From assembly GCF_030704535.1 (NCBI RefSeq), contig NC_081811.1, positions 1,437,501 through 1,501,500 of the forward strand: a DNA stretch of 64,000 bases, given 5' to 3'. Within the stretch, counting starts at the first letter, position 1. Every line of letters begins with the position of its first letter. The position numbers and the translations under genes are program-made. The notes below the pieces were generated by a model. It was not told the origin of the DNA and did no database searches. It saw only the letters and a program-made list of their open reading frames with translations. This stretch comes from Vitis vinifera (taxonomy: Eukaryota; Streptophyta; Magnoliopsida; Vitales; Vitaceae). Shown piece after piece: positions 26,641-42,300 of this stretch.

Positions 26641-26684
26641 TTCTTCAACTTTTCTCTCATTTCTTACTCTGAATTTTTAATAAA

Positions 26685-27386
26685 ATGCCAACCACACTCG
26701 GCAAGAATCTCCATCTCTGCTTCTCCAGGATCAAGCGCCCAGAATTCCCCATGCCCCAACCTGACGATCACAGCCGTCCATTGCCCACCGCCGGGGCCGC
26801 CCTCATTAAGAACTTCAACTCCATCTACGACCTCACCGCCGCCACCTCCAAGTCCCACAGTGGCTCCGTGGACGACGACGATCACTCCTCTGACTCGGAC
26901 TCCGACTCCGACTCCGAAGCCAAAGCCACCGCCACCCCCGACTTCGCCACCGTCTACGCCTCCCAGCGCTTCTTCTTCTCCTCCCCGGGCCGCTCCAACT
27001 CCATCATCGACTCCTCCTCCTCTTCCTCCTCCACCTCCCAGTCCTCCGACACCCCGCCGGAGTCCGAATCCCCCATCACGGGGGGCATTGCCATCCCCAC
27101 CTACTCCCCGGATCCGTACATGGACTTCCGGCGATCCATGCAGGAGATGGTGGAGGCACGTGACTTGATCGACGTGAGAGCCAATTGGGACTACCTCCAC
27201 CAGCTCCTCCTCTGCTACCTCTCCCTCAACCCCAAAACCACCCACAAGTACATCGTGGGCGCTTTCGCAGATCTCCTCGTCACTCTCATGTCGCCACAAG
27301 GCTGCGCCGTCAGGGACCCCGACCCCGACCCCGACCCCTCCAGCGGCGGCGGCGGTTGCGACAACATTCCACGGCGATTCATGTAA
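26685..27386 (+). CDS. OVATE family protein (OFP), transcriptional repressor
   Basis: An intronless frame of 233 residues. The OVATE domain spans about residues 138-205: YSPDPYMDFRRSMQEMVEA, then RANWDYLHQLLLCYLSLN and HKYIVGAFADLLVTL. The N-terminus (LGKNLHLCFSRIK) matches the short conserved start of the OFP11/12/16 type. Between them lie low-complexity stretches: an acidic DSDSDSDSD run and a poly-Ser run. The C-terminal tail has a PDPDPDPDP repeat and a Gly run. OFPs repress transcription and modulate KNOX/BELL homeodomain and TRM partners, affecting organ shape and cell-wall programs; the exact target here is unknown. The strong C+G bias at third positions is unlike its AT-rich surroundings, which is usual for this intronless family. 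Confidence 0.93.
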   Translation: MPTTLGKNLHLCFSRIKRPEFPMPQPDDHSRPLPTAGAALIKNFNSIYDLTAATSKSHSGSVDDDDHSSDSDSDSDSEAKATATPDFATVYASQRFFFSSPGRSNSIIDSSSSSSSTSQSSDTPPESESPITGGIAIPTYSPDPYMDFRRSMQEMVEARDLIDVRANWDYLHQLLLCYLSLNPKTTHKYIVGAFADLLVTLMSPQGCAVRDPDPDPDPSSGGGGCDNIPRRFM

Positions 27387-27389
27387 TGT

Positions 27390-29340
27390 ACTACTGGCAA
27401 CTGCAGTTGTTCTTTCATCAGATAACATTAATTATTATCTAATCTTTTTGTATCATCTAATTTATTTTTAGCAGTACATATAAAAACATAAACACAAATA
27501 TAAATATCTGTGGGTGTGATCAAGTGATGATTGGTCCTTTCAATTTTCCTTTGTCCCCTTGTCAAACCACCTTATCCATTTCACCATGGATCTTGTTTTG
27601 AAGCTCCCTCTGAATCTAACCACCCCCACCCCTTTTTTTCCCATTTTTTGGGCTACAAATAATGTTGTACAAACCCAATGATGACCCAACTTTTTCCCAT
27701 GATTTTTTGTGTTACAATAATAATAATAAATGCTTCCCAAAAGGATAAATGAATATTACCTTTCTATGGTAGGAGAAGATCAGTTCCCACAATAGGGGGT
27801 GCACTATGGATATTATGCTAAAGATGCAGGCTCTGCAAATTTTTGACATGAAAGTATAAATCTAGACCATAACCTATGAGTCTACAACTGTTTTCTATGC
27901 CATGATCAATTTCATCATGAATTGATGTTTTACATTTTGGGGATGGAAGAACACAAAAGGGCAAGTTGTGAAAGCCCACAATTTCCTAGATAAACAAGAG
28001 AAGAAGCAACATCCACTGGTCCAAGATTACCCCATGGAGTAAAAAGTGTCCCAATTGATTGATCAAAATGAGGGTCCCAAATTGGATGGACAATAGGTCT
28101 TACATGTGAAGCTGACTCATGTCTATTATTCAAGATTTCCTTATCAAGCTACATGCAATAGATTTTCAAAAGTCCACAAAAATATAGATATTACTAATTG
28201 CCCATAATTGTCCAAAAAAAAAAGGAAAATGAAAAATAAAAATATTGGCGTACCAAGTACCGATAGTTAATCGAGAAGGGATGAAATTATCGTAAGTATT
28301 ATTATACAATGTAAACCTGCATGAAATGATTATATTTTGATAATGGAAGGAGGGTTTAAGACGAAAGGTGGAAGGCCTAATGAGCATATATGCATGTGTG
28401 GTGATGTATTAGTGTATTGTATAGTTTGGACTGGGGAGAATCCATGCATCCAGTCACTGTTGAGATGAAGCCAAATGAGGATCAATAAATAAGTAGTGCC
28501 AAACACAGACAGAATCAGGGAATCTTGATTTTGTCTTTCTTTTTTGTAATTTTATTTATTTTTTGGACTGGGGGATAAGTCACACAAAAGATTCCCGCAG
28601 TAAAATGTCTGTGGATTAATTTATGGGAAGATGCCATCGATGCTGACTTGTTTCTGAATATAAATTGTTGTTGTGTACCAACTTGATGGTATTTAAATTC
28701 AATTATCTTATGTCTTCATATTCATATTTCCTAATAGTTGGACGAATCATGGTCATTGTGGCAGTAAGTGCCCTAATATATATGTATATTATATGATATG
28801 ACATATTGATTCATTGATTTGGTAGTTTTGTGGCAATCCAGAGTCATGGAGGTATCATCGTGGGCCTTTTGTCAAACCTGTGTGTTCATAATTTAGGCCT
28901 AGTTTGGGAGATTTTCCATGGGCCATGAAAGGGGCTGAGAGCCCATATGGTGAGCCCTCGAGAGGGGTCATCTCTCTGCATTTTGGAAGAATAAGCAGAC
29001 AATTCCTGAAAGAACACCCTACAACAATTAATGATTTATGCCTTCCCAGATTGCCACATAAAAACCAACTTTTAGAAAGAATCCGTAGTATAATTTGGAG
29101 ATCATATGTGACAAGAAAGCATAAATAAGAACATCCTCAAGAAAATTCAAATGGGAATAAGTGAAATCATAATATCATTAAAAGAAAGATATGAGAAGTA
29201 ATCACTACTAAAAACATCCAAGAACAACTCAAATCGAGAGAGAAACTGTGCTCATGTAAATGTTGTTGAACAAACTAAACTGAGAAAAACAGCTGACACC
29301 AATCAAAAATGCCCAAGGACAAAAGTGCATGTTAAAAATA
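27390..29340. other. Spacer between the OVATE gene and RPS18 3' end
   Basis: AT-rich DNA with no supported frame. The part next to 29340 is probably the RPS18 3' UTR (minus strand). A GC-richer phrase at about 28895-28990 is unexplained. Confidence 0.5.
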
Positions 29341-29354
29341 GGGAATAGAACAGA

Positions 29355-31942
<2,588 letters not shown>

Positions 31943-31945
31943 GGT

Positions 31946-32173
31946 TAGGGTTTCAGATGAAGCTCTGCGAAGCTGTTCGTCTCAGACGGCTTCAAAGCGC
32001 AGAGAAATCGAAGGAGACTGAAACCCTAGACTCCCAGTGAAGGTTTAAGACGTTTATATAGTTTGGAGAAAATTACAAAACGAGGCCTTGTTCTAGTTTT
32101 ATTTCGGATTGGTACCTGAACTTATGAAAATCACAACTGTGGCCCACGGGCCTCCACAGTTGTAAATTGGGCC
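31946..32173 (-). promoter_or_regulatory. RPS18 promoter: telo-boxes, TATA box, site II motifs
   Basis: AAACCCTA (telo-box) lies at 31946-31953 in the leader on the gene strand. A second copy in the opposite sense is at 32021-32028. TATATAA on the minus strand is at 32060-32054. GGCCCA/TGGGCC site II words lie at 32141-32146 and 32168-32173. Telo-box plus site II is the known signature of plant ribosomal protein promoters bound by TCP-type and telo-box factors. Confidence 0.75.
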
Positions 32174-32179
32174 AAACAA

Positions 32180-33340
32180 AGCCCCTTTGGGATTTGAGAT
32201 TACACAAATTCTTACATTTAATTTGATATTAACAAATATTTTATATTTGGGATTTCACTTGAAAAAAAACACACACACAAAGAAAACCCAGTTCTACCCC
32301 CCTCAATCTGAAGAAAATATTGCAAAAATTTAAATTATGATTGATCAATGATCACATTTGATGTTCACTCTTAGCTAGCAAAATTTCTACTTCTAATTCT
32401 TGATGATAGAAGTTAAAAGCTATTAGAAATTTAGAACTTCAAAGCGATTCTAAATAAATATTTTAATTAATGTTGTTTTAAGTAATACCTTCATTAAAAA
32501 CGCTTTTAAAAAGAATCACTAATGTTTGATTATAAACAAAGAAATTTGTTTTGATAGTGTTTCTTATATATCTTATATAACCAAAAAAAAATTATTTTTA
32601 AAAGAAATATCAAATACCTACCTTCAAGTGATTATCTAGAATTTTAAAAGTATTTTTGAATATTTACAAAACACTTAATTTTGAAATATGAAAAGTGTTT
32701 CCAAACATTAGAAAATGTTTTTAGCACATCTTAAAATTACTCTTAAATGGGCCTTAAAGTTTGTTTGACAACACTCTGGAAAAACACTTCTAATATAAAA
32801 AGTAACACTTGAATTTTCTAAAAACATTTTCATAGGAAAAACATTTCAACTAAAATTACTACTCTTAATTAGGCTGCCAACCTTTTCATTTGCAAGTAGC
32901 AAGGTTATAAGCATGAAAACAAGGCACAACCTAATCAAGATGTCAAAATATGGAAAAATGGAAACAGCTATTTCCTATCAATTAGGCTTGACTTTTTCCA
33001 CATTTACAATGAAGATGGGGCAAGTCTGCTGTACACCACCTCCTCTGAATCAAGGTAGCATTTAAGTCATGATTGAGATTTGAGGATACTACTAAGTTAC
33101 AGACCTCTTTAAAGCTATACCTGGACAAAAATTTTAAACAAACCCCCAAAACTTTGAGATGATCATAACCTAAATGACACAACTCTTCTGTGCTTACTTG
33201 TTTGTAGTTTTCACCACCAAAAAAAAACCCTATTGATATCCCAATTGAGAAAATGAAAGTTGAGTCTGTGAATCCAGCAAGAAGAGCACTCCCTATCATT
33301 TGTACAAGGCTGCTTTCAGAGGGGCTGTGGCTAATGGGGA
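32180..33340. other. Spacer between RPS18 promoter and the 3' end of the IDM1-like gene
   Basis: AT-rich DNA. The segment at 32475-32735 is a diverged copy of the one at 35730-35965 (see that entry). The part next to 33340 is probably the 3' UTR of the minus-strand gene. No coding frame is convincing. Confidence 0.5.
32475..32735. repeat. Dispersed repeat, copy 1
   Basis: It shares, in order, an ATTAAAAAC-CTTTTA block, TATAAACAAA, TTTTGATAGTGTTT, TTATATAA and a CAAACATTAG-AAA block with 35730-35965, in the same orientation. The copies are diverged and non-coding, probably of an old MITE family. Confidence 0.6.
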
Positions 33341-33348
33341 GAAGAAAA

Positions 33349-36300
33349 TTAACTAGCCTGGTTTGAAACTACCATCACCTCAGGAGCACCACCTGCTTTA
33401 CACCCACCGGAGGCACAGAGAAGGGCCATACCAGAACCTGAGCTTGAGTGGTCAGCCACAGAATCAGACTCAATGACAGTCTGAGGCCTGTCTGGAGGAA
33501 AACCATCATCATGAGAACAAAGGCCGGTTTCACTGGCCTTATGGGAGTCTTTAGGAGTTTGATGGCACATTCCAACAGGACAAGTGAAGGCACATGCATC
33601 AGACTCAGGAACATCATTTCTGTCAAGGCCTGATGACAACTCCATGGGCTGGAGATGTTCATTAGGTTCTGTGGCGGCATCAGAAGGTTGGCAATTAGTA
33701 TTAACTGAAGCAGCAACATATTCTAGTTTATGAGAATCAAGTCCATCACCCTGACAGGAAGATCCAAGATCACAGCCAACCAACAAAGCTGCGCAGGGAT
33801 CATTTGCTACATCTCGCACTTTTTGGGGAGTAGATGGGGGCATCAGGTGAGAAACTGCATCATTTGAAGAGGTGCACCTCTGGCACAGAATCTCAGAACA
33901 ACACTGAGTAGATGTTGGACATGCCCCACCTGGTGCTGAAGGATTAGGACCAACAACCGCAACCCCATCCTCAGCTTTGAGAGTATTTAGCACCTTGTCA
34001 TCAGCTTCCAAAGTATATCCTATGACCTGCAACTGCTGAGAATCACTGTGCTTTCCATCCTTTGCATCATCAGACATCTGACTTCTAGCCTCAAAATTAA
34101 GGCAAGCAGTATTCTCACCTGACCCATGTAAAAAATCCACATCCAGGTGTTGAGGATTAATATTGTCATCCAAGGAATTATTACTTTGTTTTATAATGTC
34201 ATTTTTCAGCTCAAAACCAACAGTTTCCTTACCCTCCTTGCATGCATGAAAAACTTCTTTCTCACAGCCAGTTGCTTCAGACCCAAGGCAAGAAACTCCA
34301 AGTGGTTTTTTTTCCATGTCACATGTTCTCTGTTGATTCAATTTGGAGTCAGATTCAACAGTCCTCTCAGCAGGAGCCAGAATGATAGAATCATCAACAG
34401 CAGTTTGATGTTTATCAATCCCTTCAGTAGCTGAGTGTGCATTTACTGCATGAGCATCACAAGCAGAAGGCTGAGGACATATGACAGTTCTATTTTTCCC
34501 CTCCAGATTATCATGGACTAGACTTTTTTCATTAGTAGCAGATTCTGGGAAATTGGTTGTCTCACTTGTGATGTCAGATGAATCATTCAAGGAGCCTTCA
34601 TTAAGCTGTGAACCAGATTCCACAGCAGCAGGCCCATTGCATATTGCCAGAGAAAGATTGGCACCCTTGCTGGAAATATTCAAATCAGACCCAGGGGAAC
34701 ATGTCTTATCAGAATTATTTGCTACCCCATGCTTAATATCAAGATCCTTCTTAAGTTCATTGGACTCCAAAACTACAAGAACAAAGAGAGTTAAAAACAG
34801 AAATGATAAAGATAAAAGTTGATGGAAGGATTTTATATCTAAATAATAACTGAAAAACTACCTGCACTGGGGATCATGCTTTCTTCGGCGGACTGATCTT
34901 TCAATAGTGGTTTCTGTAGCATGTCTGTACCATGGAAGACTAACATATTCATGTTCCTCATTTCTTTTCTGCTTGACACTTCAAGAGGCTTGAAACCAAA
35001 AACTGAAGTCCATGTTTGCATGAGTTCGGAGATAGCAGGTATGACCAATTTCTCAACATTGAGAGAGTGAAGAGCCTGAAAAAGAGAAAAAAAGAAAAAA
35101 AAGGTTTGGAATAAGTGATATAGAAAAGGAATAGTTAGTTTGAAATCACTATGATTAAAGGAGATGGTTTCTGATGAAATAAATGGACATCCAATAGGAT
35201 CCATAAGACTAATAGAACTTCTGCAGATGCATATTCCAACCCAAATAGAGGCATGCATTCAAATGTATGCAATTAAGCACTCAATTCAATCCCTATGAAT
35301 GTAGAAAGTGTGGATCCTGATGCATCCTTCAAGCTACAAGTAGCGAAGCAGCGCAGAACAAGACTAAGGAATTATCCAGATGGTCATCTTTCAATAAGGC
35401 ATCAATCCCAACAAAAAGAGAGAAATATATGTTCTGAAACAAAAGAAAACGAATATTTCAAGTAATAATTGTCATTTATGCTATAATATGATTTTAGGTT
35501 TCATGGTCAACTCACCAAACACCATCTAATAAAGGCAAGAAGGAATTTTTGCGGTGTTACAAATGTATTCTGGATTTTGCGAAAATATAAGATAAATAAA
35601 TAGTGTAGCATAAATGCTATTGTTACTGCTTCCTTCCCTTCTCAAATACTTTTTTCTAGCTTTTTTTCATTTCTTCTGGACTTTAGACCTGTTTGGAAGT
35701 AACTATGGTAAAAACACTTTTGCCTTGTAAAGCTTTTATCACTAGCACCTATATTAAAAACTCTTTTATGGAAAATTATCTAGAGTTTGGCTATAAACAA
35801 ACAAAAAAAAGTGTTTTTGATAGTGTTTTTAGTAATATATTATATAAAACAAGAAGTAAATTTTCAAAAAGTACCCATTAAATTTTTAAAGGTGATTCTT
35901 AAAGCTTGCATTAAATACCTAATTTTTGTAAAGAAAGTGCTTGCAAACATTAGGAAACACTTCGAACCTTCCCAAGATGGCTCTTCCACATGAATATTTA
36001 CAAAATTTTGCCATTGTTGGGCTCAGATAAACAACACCATATCTTGCAAACCACTAAAATCAAATGAGCTTAACCATCAAATGCAAAAAAGAAAATACTC
36101 TTCAGAAAGATAATCCTATCAAAATAATAACAATATTCTTCAGAAAATCCATGTTTAAAGTAATAATTAACACAGGGAAATGGTTCAAACTATAGGTATC
36201 AAGTTAACAGTAAAAGTAAATGAAACTCACTGAAGCAATTAACTTGCATTCACAAGCACATGAAATGTAGGCAACAAGTAATGAAAAGAAATTTGATTGA

Positions 36301-39300
36301 AAACATACAGATTCAATTGCATTCAGAAGCCGACGGCACATCCCTTGGCGCCTATAAATATGGCGAGTTCCAATGAATGGCATCTCAGCTAACTTGTTTC
36401 CGTGGATCCTGTTCGACCAAGTGGAAAAAAAAGAAAGAAACTGTTGGGATTTAAATCTGTAACAAAAACAACAGCATGCACATGCAAAACCCAGAAAGTC
36501 ATATTACTCTGAGCTAGGATCACCAACATCAACCAAATTCACTCTATGAAGAGGAGCATAGAATGAATTATCAATATTGCATTACTTAGATTGCATGACA
36601 ATGTGTCTTATTAATTGATGCACTGGGAGAAAAGCAAGGGTGGAGGGCAGTTTTATAGGACATGAAGATCCAATACACATACATCATGATCAAAAATATT
36701 TCCAGCTTAAAGGGCAAGAAATGAAATAAGGAAAGTCATGATATGTATACAAAATTTGGTAAATCACTGATAGGAGCATGTGTACTTACAAGCAGAGTAG
36801 TGTAGGGAGCAAAAAAAAAAAAAAAAAAAGGGTTTCCCAGAAGCATATAATGCAATAGCATTCTCCAATTCATAAGCATGTTGAAGACTAATACAAGCAG
36901 TGACAACCACCTCTTGGTACATTTTACTATAGGTACAGGGATCATAAAACTTTGGATTGAATGAGACAGCAACATCCATGTCTGATCTTTTCACATATGG
37001 GTTTTTCCCCCTTTAATAATTACATTCAGCTGTTCTTGTTTATTTGGTTTCTAATTTACGGTGTAAAACTAATCAATACTTAATCATAAACAGATGTGGA
37101 AAGGAACAGTTATCCAAATCTGTCTGATCAGTTCAACTAACTGATCATACTCAGACATGTTGATCTAATCCATTACAACCTGAACCTAAATTGCATACAT
37201 AACCCCTGGGTAAACAAATGGCTTTGGAATGATCAGGATGAAACAATCAGATGTCTATCCAAGAGGCTGGTTAAACAAAAAAAAAAAAAAACTTAGACGT
37301 GATTATTTACAACCTAGTTAGTGGCATGAATTGGTTAATGGGCAAGTAGCCTATGGTTCGGACTGGTGAAAAAAGAGAACAAAAAAAATAACTCTCACTC
37401 AGCAAGATCCCAACTAATCCACAAAATAGACAAAGGCATTGAGTCTTGTACACATATTTAATGAAACCATAAACAATTACACAAGTGAAAGATTAACCAA
37501 AATCCTAACCAAGGATGGATAAAAACACTCACCAAACATGTTTTATGAAGGCTAAATTTGCACCTGGGATCATAATTGCCTTTTCACTCTAATACCATGC
37601 TAGTAGTTCTATCACACAAATCTTAGAATATATGCTTATTCCCTTTACACTGTATAAAAGAGCCCCAACATATTTAATTGGAAGTTTACCATAAATAATC
37701 CATTAAGTGTGAATGCTCACAAGAAACCAAGAAGAGGTTTTTATTCATAAGACCAGCTGACCCAAAGCTGCTTCATAATGATGAATTAAGTCCAGTTATT
37801 ACTTCAGAAAATTTTTTATTTTTAATAAAATATAACATTGAACAACCAATTTTCCTAAAAGCTTGAGCATATAAGATTTGAGTCCTCCATTTATATTATG
37901 CTCTTTAACACCCTCCCTCACATGCAACCCTATACCCACTTGTGGAGAGACACAGATTCAAAGACAATCAACCAACCAAAATCAGCCTCTTTTAGGCCTA
38001 CATGTGGGCTCCACAAATTAGGGAAGTAAATATTTTGCAAAAAAGATTGAATACATAACCTTCCGCTAAGTAAAGCTCTAATACCATGTTAAACTACCAA
38101 TTTTCCCAAAAGCTTAAACTTGCAAGATTTGGATCCACAATGTATATCATGCTCTTTAACAGATAAACAAATGATCAGCACAAAGAAGAATACAAACAGT
38201 GTGCTCTTTCGCTAAGATCCTTGAGGAAACAAAGTTTTCAAACCTCGGCAAAGTACTTCAACAATAATAACAGGATTTGGGGATAAGCAATAAGTTGTAC
38301 ATGCAATTTAAATCAATTCTTAGAAAAATTAAATTAACAAGTATTCCTAAAAGCTTAATCTTGTAAGACTGGGTTCACAATGTATATCATGTTCTATAAC
38401 AGATAAACAAATGATCAACACAAAGAAAAGTACAAACAATGTGCTCCTTTGCTAAGATCCTTGAGGAAACAAAGTTTTCAAACCTCAACAAAGCACTTCA
38501 ACAATAATAACAGGATTTAGGGATAAGCAATAAGTTGTATATGTAATTTAAATTAAGTCCTAGACAAATCAAATCAACGAACACCATCATACTGAAGTCC
38601 AATCTCAACTAAAATTAGGCCTTTCAACAAGTTCCAAATTCAATACAATACCAATACACCCCTCCAAATTTTTTGCAACAGAGACTGTAATGGAATTCTA
38701 GCACTAACCTAAATCACACCTGACTCACTCAACAACAAGACAATAATGAGTGAAAATCTTGGGGAGATAAAAGTTCTGCTTGTGAACAAGAAGAAATTCA
38801 CAAAATACAACTTAATATCCTTCTTTCTTGAACATCGGTTACTTACAAATCTAAAGGTTTTAGGAAACAACTTCACCAATGCCCTGATCTATGATACCCA
38901 AACTTTTCAACTTCACCCAACATAACCATGACCACATGACATGACAAGGGTGTGGGTGTACAATCCTTGATGGATACTTGTATTTTGCATCAGATATTGA
39001 CTATTGCAATTTTTTTTTTTCAAAAATAGGCAATAAATGGAAAAAGAGAGAGAGTTTTTTATCGAGGATATGTTACTTTTTTCTTTCTTATTGACTAATT
39101 GATTTTTTTTCTTTGTTATGCCACATCTAAATACCATTCAAGATCCTTTTCCAAACGAGTCACTATGTTGTAGAATTTGAAATATGAAGGGTCAAACACC
39201 AACACACACCAGCACAATATCCATACCCGAAAAGTAACATAGGTGCTGATAGTTATTAACTCAATTATGATTTTCAGCGGCACACATGGCCCAGTGGTAA

Positions 39301-42300
39301 AACCGTAAGCCTAGGGTGAATTATAAACTCAAACAACCTGGATAGACTCCTATAGGCATCAAAACACTCAGATTTACTAGAGACAAGTGTTCTATGAGTG
39401 ATTGCATGTATCTGGGTCACATTAAGTCCTTGTACAAAATAAGTGATCAGGGCGTTCCCTCGTTTATCAGAAGAAAAAAAATGTCAATTTAATTCTGTTT
39501 TCAAATGAATAAGAATATATGTCAATTTTGTGGTTTCAAGATATAGCTAAAATGAAACTCGCCAAAGTAGCCCAATTGGTTAGGGCAAGTGCTAGGAAGT
39601 GTGGTCTCAATAAGTGGCACATGGTCATGAGTTCGAATCCTATCATTGATGATACCTTGAATTTACCCAGTGTTGAATGTTGTGGGGCGGTCAGCACCAC
39701 AAGGTTTAGGTCTCCATGGAGAATCCTAAGGGCTTGGTCATGCAAGGTTCCTCGGTTATCAAAAAAAAAAAATGATATAGCTAAGACAAGATATTTGAAT
39801 TCTGAACTAAGAGAAGAAAGTGATGATAACACTCTCAAAAAGACAAATGTGATGATAAATCTCAAAAAAAAATTATTGTAATGATAATTAATTTAGGTGG
39901 AAACATACCTAATAGATGCAGCAGATATGATCTCCTCCCCCCTCTCAAGAATAGCAGTGAAGAAGCCACTATAATTGAGCCTATTAAAGTTTGAACTTCA
40001 CAAGGAAAAAAAAAAAATAAACAAAAACGCGTAAGGAAAAATACACATACAAATCATTAAACACCAAGAAATGCAGTTAAGAGGGATAATTTACTATTTC
40101 TATACAAGCAAAAGCAAACAAAAGAAACAGGCTAGTTGCAAGACAACAAAGAACCGCCAAAAAGGGGTTTGGGATTGTTGTTTGATCTTTTTTTTTTTTT
40201 TTTAATATCCTTTCAAATTGATTTGTTGGTCATCTTTGGCATTTCTAGGTTTTTGTTTCTCCTTTGTTACCTTGGGTGAGGCTTTCTTTGTATACTGCCG
40301 GTGCACTTAGGGAGCGCCCCCTGTTTTGGCTTGTTTTAATATGATTTCTTCTCTTGGTTTATCAAAAAAAAAAAAAAAGGAGATAGGTTTCATTTGTTCA
40401 TTTGAAAAGTCTTCTATTAGGGTAACTATGTTAAATTCATCTTGTTTTTGTACGATACAAAAAATGAATTCCATTTATATATGTGGTATTTGTTTTTTCA
40501 GACATTATCAGGAGCAGATATTAAAGCAGAAGAAAAGAACATGTAAACCTCAGAAAGTTGTTCAAAGCATTTGCCTTTGACAAGCCTGTAGAATATTAGG
40601 TATGAAACTTCCACAAGGCAAACTAACAAGACTAGTGTTGCATGAAAACCAACATAAATGTGAATCCAAAAGCTACCATCAAAAAGAAAATGCAATGATG
40701 TTTTCCTCATAAAAGAGATCTCTAGTCTCACAACTATACATTAGACAAATTCTCCAAAATTTTCAGAATAAACTTATATATAGAAAAAAAATTGGTAATC
40801 TTTCTTACAAGGCCAGTAGCCCACATGCAATGTTCAGCTAGTACACAGCTTTTCTAGAGGGGCAAAAACAGTTCAAGATTGCTTACCCACAATTATAGAG
40901 AACATTATGAATCAAATTGATCCCACTTCTTTGATCAACTATAGGCAAAAAGCACTCATCCATAATAGACAATGCAACAGCTAGCTTGGAATTGCATTCA
41001 ACCTTCTGAGGTATTCCATTAAGGGATATATCAAAGCCAACCTCAGTTCGCTGAACAAGAGTCCATGAAAATCCATCTTCCAATTCATGTTTAACCCCAA
41101 GAAGCATCTGTAGTTGCTCAAAGAGCTGGAAAGGCAACAGATACATACAATCATTTCAGTGAACAGAAAATACCAAAAACAGATGAATTACAAATTAAGT
41201 AGGACAGTCAATTTACCTCTTTAAATAAAAAGAGAAAAAAAAGTGTTAACATATGTGTCAAGAAGAAGATACACACAAAGGCACTACAACTGTGCAATTA
41301 CAAATTAATTACATGCACATTAAGTCTTTCAAGTACAAACAATCAGACTGCCATGTATTATCCAAGAGTGCAAATCTCCCTTCACATGGAAAGTAATAAC
41401 TGTCAAGCATGTCATACTTAATGAATGGCTTTTCAAGAAGACCCCTATAAGGATCCACTCCAAATTATGTAGATATCATCTGCTCTTGACTTCATGGGCC
41501 CTCACAACATTAAAACGTATCTACATGATTAAGAGAAATTGTACATATATAGTATCAAGAACTTTTTCTCCTATCTAAGGTGGGATATCACAATCACCCC
41601 TCATGCAAACATAACATCCTTGTTGTGTCCCACAAGATTGCAAAGTCAAACAAACAAACATCCCTTGTAGGGCCAAACAAATTCCCACACCAAGATTAAG
41701 GATCGGTTCTGATATCATTTGTAATGACCCACTCTCAACCATGATGTTGTCTGCTTTGGGCTTTCACGACTTTAAAATGCATCTACATGGTTAAGAAAGA
41801 TCTATACACAGTGCTAGGAACTTTATCTCCTATACAATGTGGGATATCGTAATTATATAGATGTGTTTTAAAACCGTAAAGATCCTTTAAGCCTAGAGTG
41901 GACAATATCTATATGGAAGGGAGCGGACTATTACAAATGGTATTAGAGTCAATCCTCAACCCTAATGTTGGAGTTTGTTTAACCCCATAAGAGATGTCTA
42001 TCTGTTTGACCTCACAATCCTATGGGACACGACAAGGACATTGTATCTATATCAAGGGATGATTGTGATATCCTACATTGGATAGAGGAAAAAGTTCATA
42101 ACACTATATATATATATACTTGTATAGACACTTAATCATATAGACGTATTTTAAAGTCATGAGAACCCATTGGACCTGAGTAGACAATATCTACATGATT
42201 AGGAGTGGGTCATTACAACCCCACTCTAAGAAATGTCCATTAGTAAAATTATCATGGCTATTGAAGTGAGAAAAAACTTACTGAGTGAAAATTCTAACCT

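Noticed and set aside
26664-27428. 254-residue Gly/Val-rich frame antisense to the OVATE gene
   Set aside because: It is the shadow of a GC-rich coding strand. The plus strand carries an unmistakable OVATE domain.
39590-39665. tRNA gene suggested by A- and B-box-like motifs
   Set aside because: There is no cloverleaf and no 3' acceptor stem. The poly-A tail and target duplication show a SINE.
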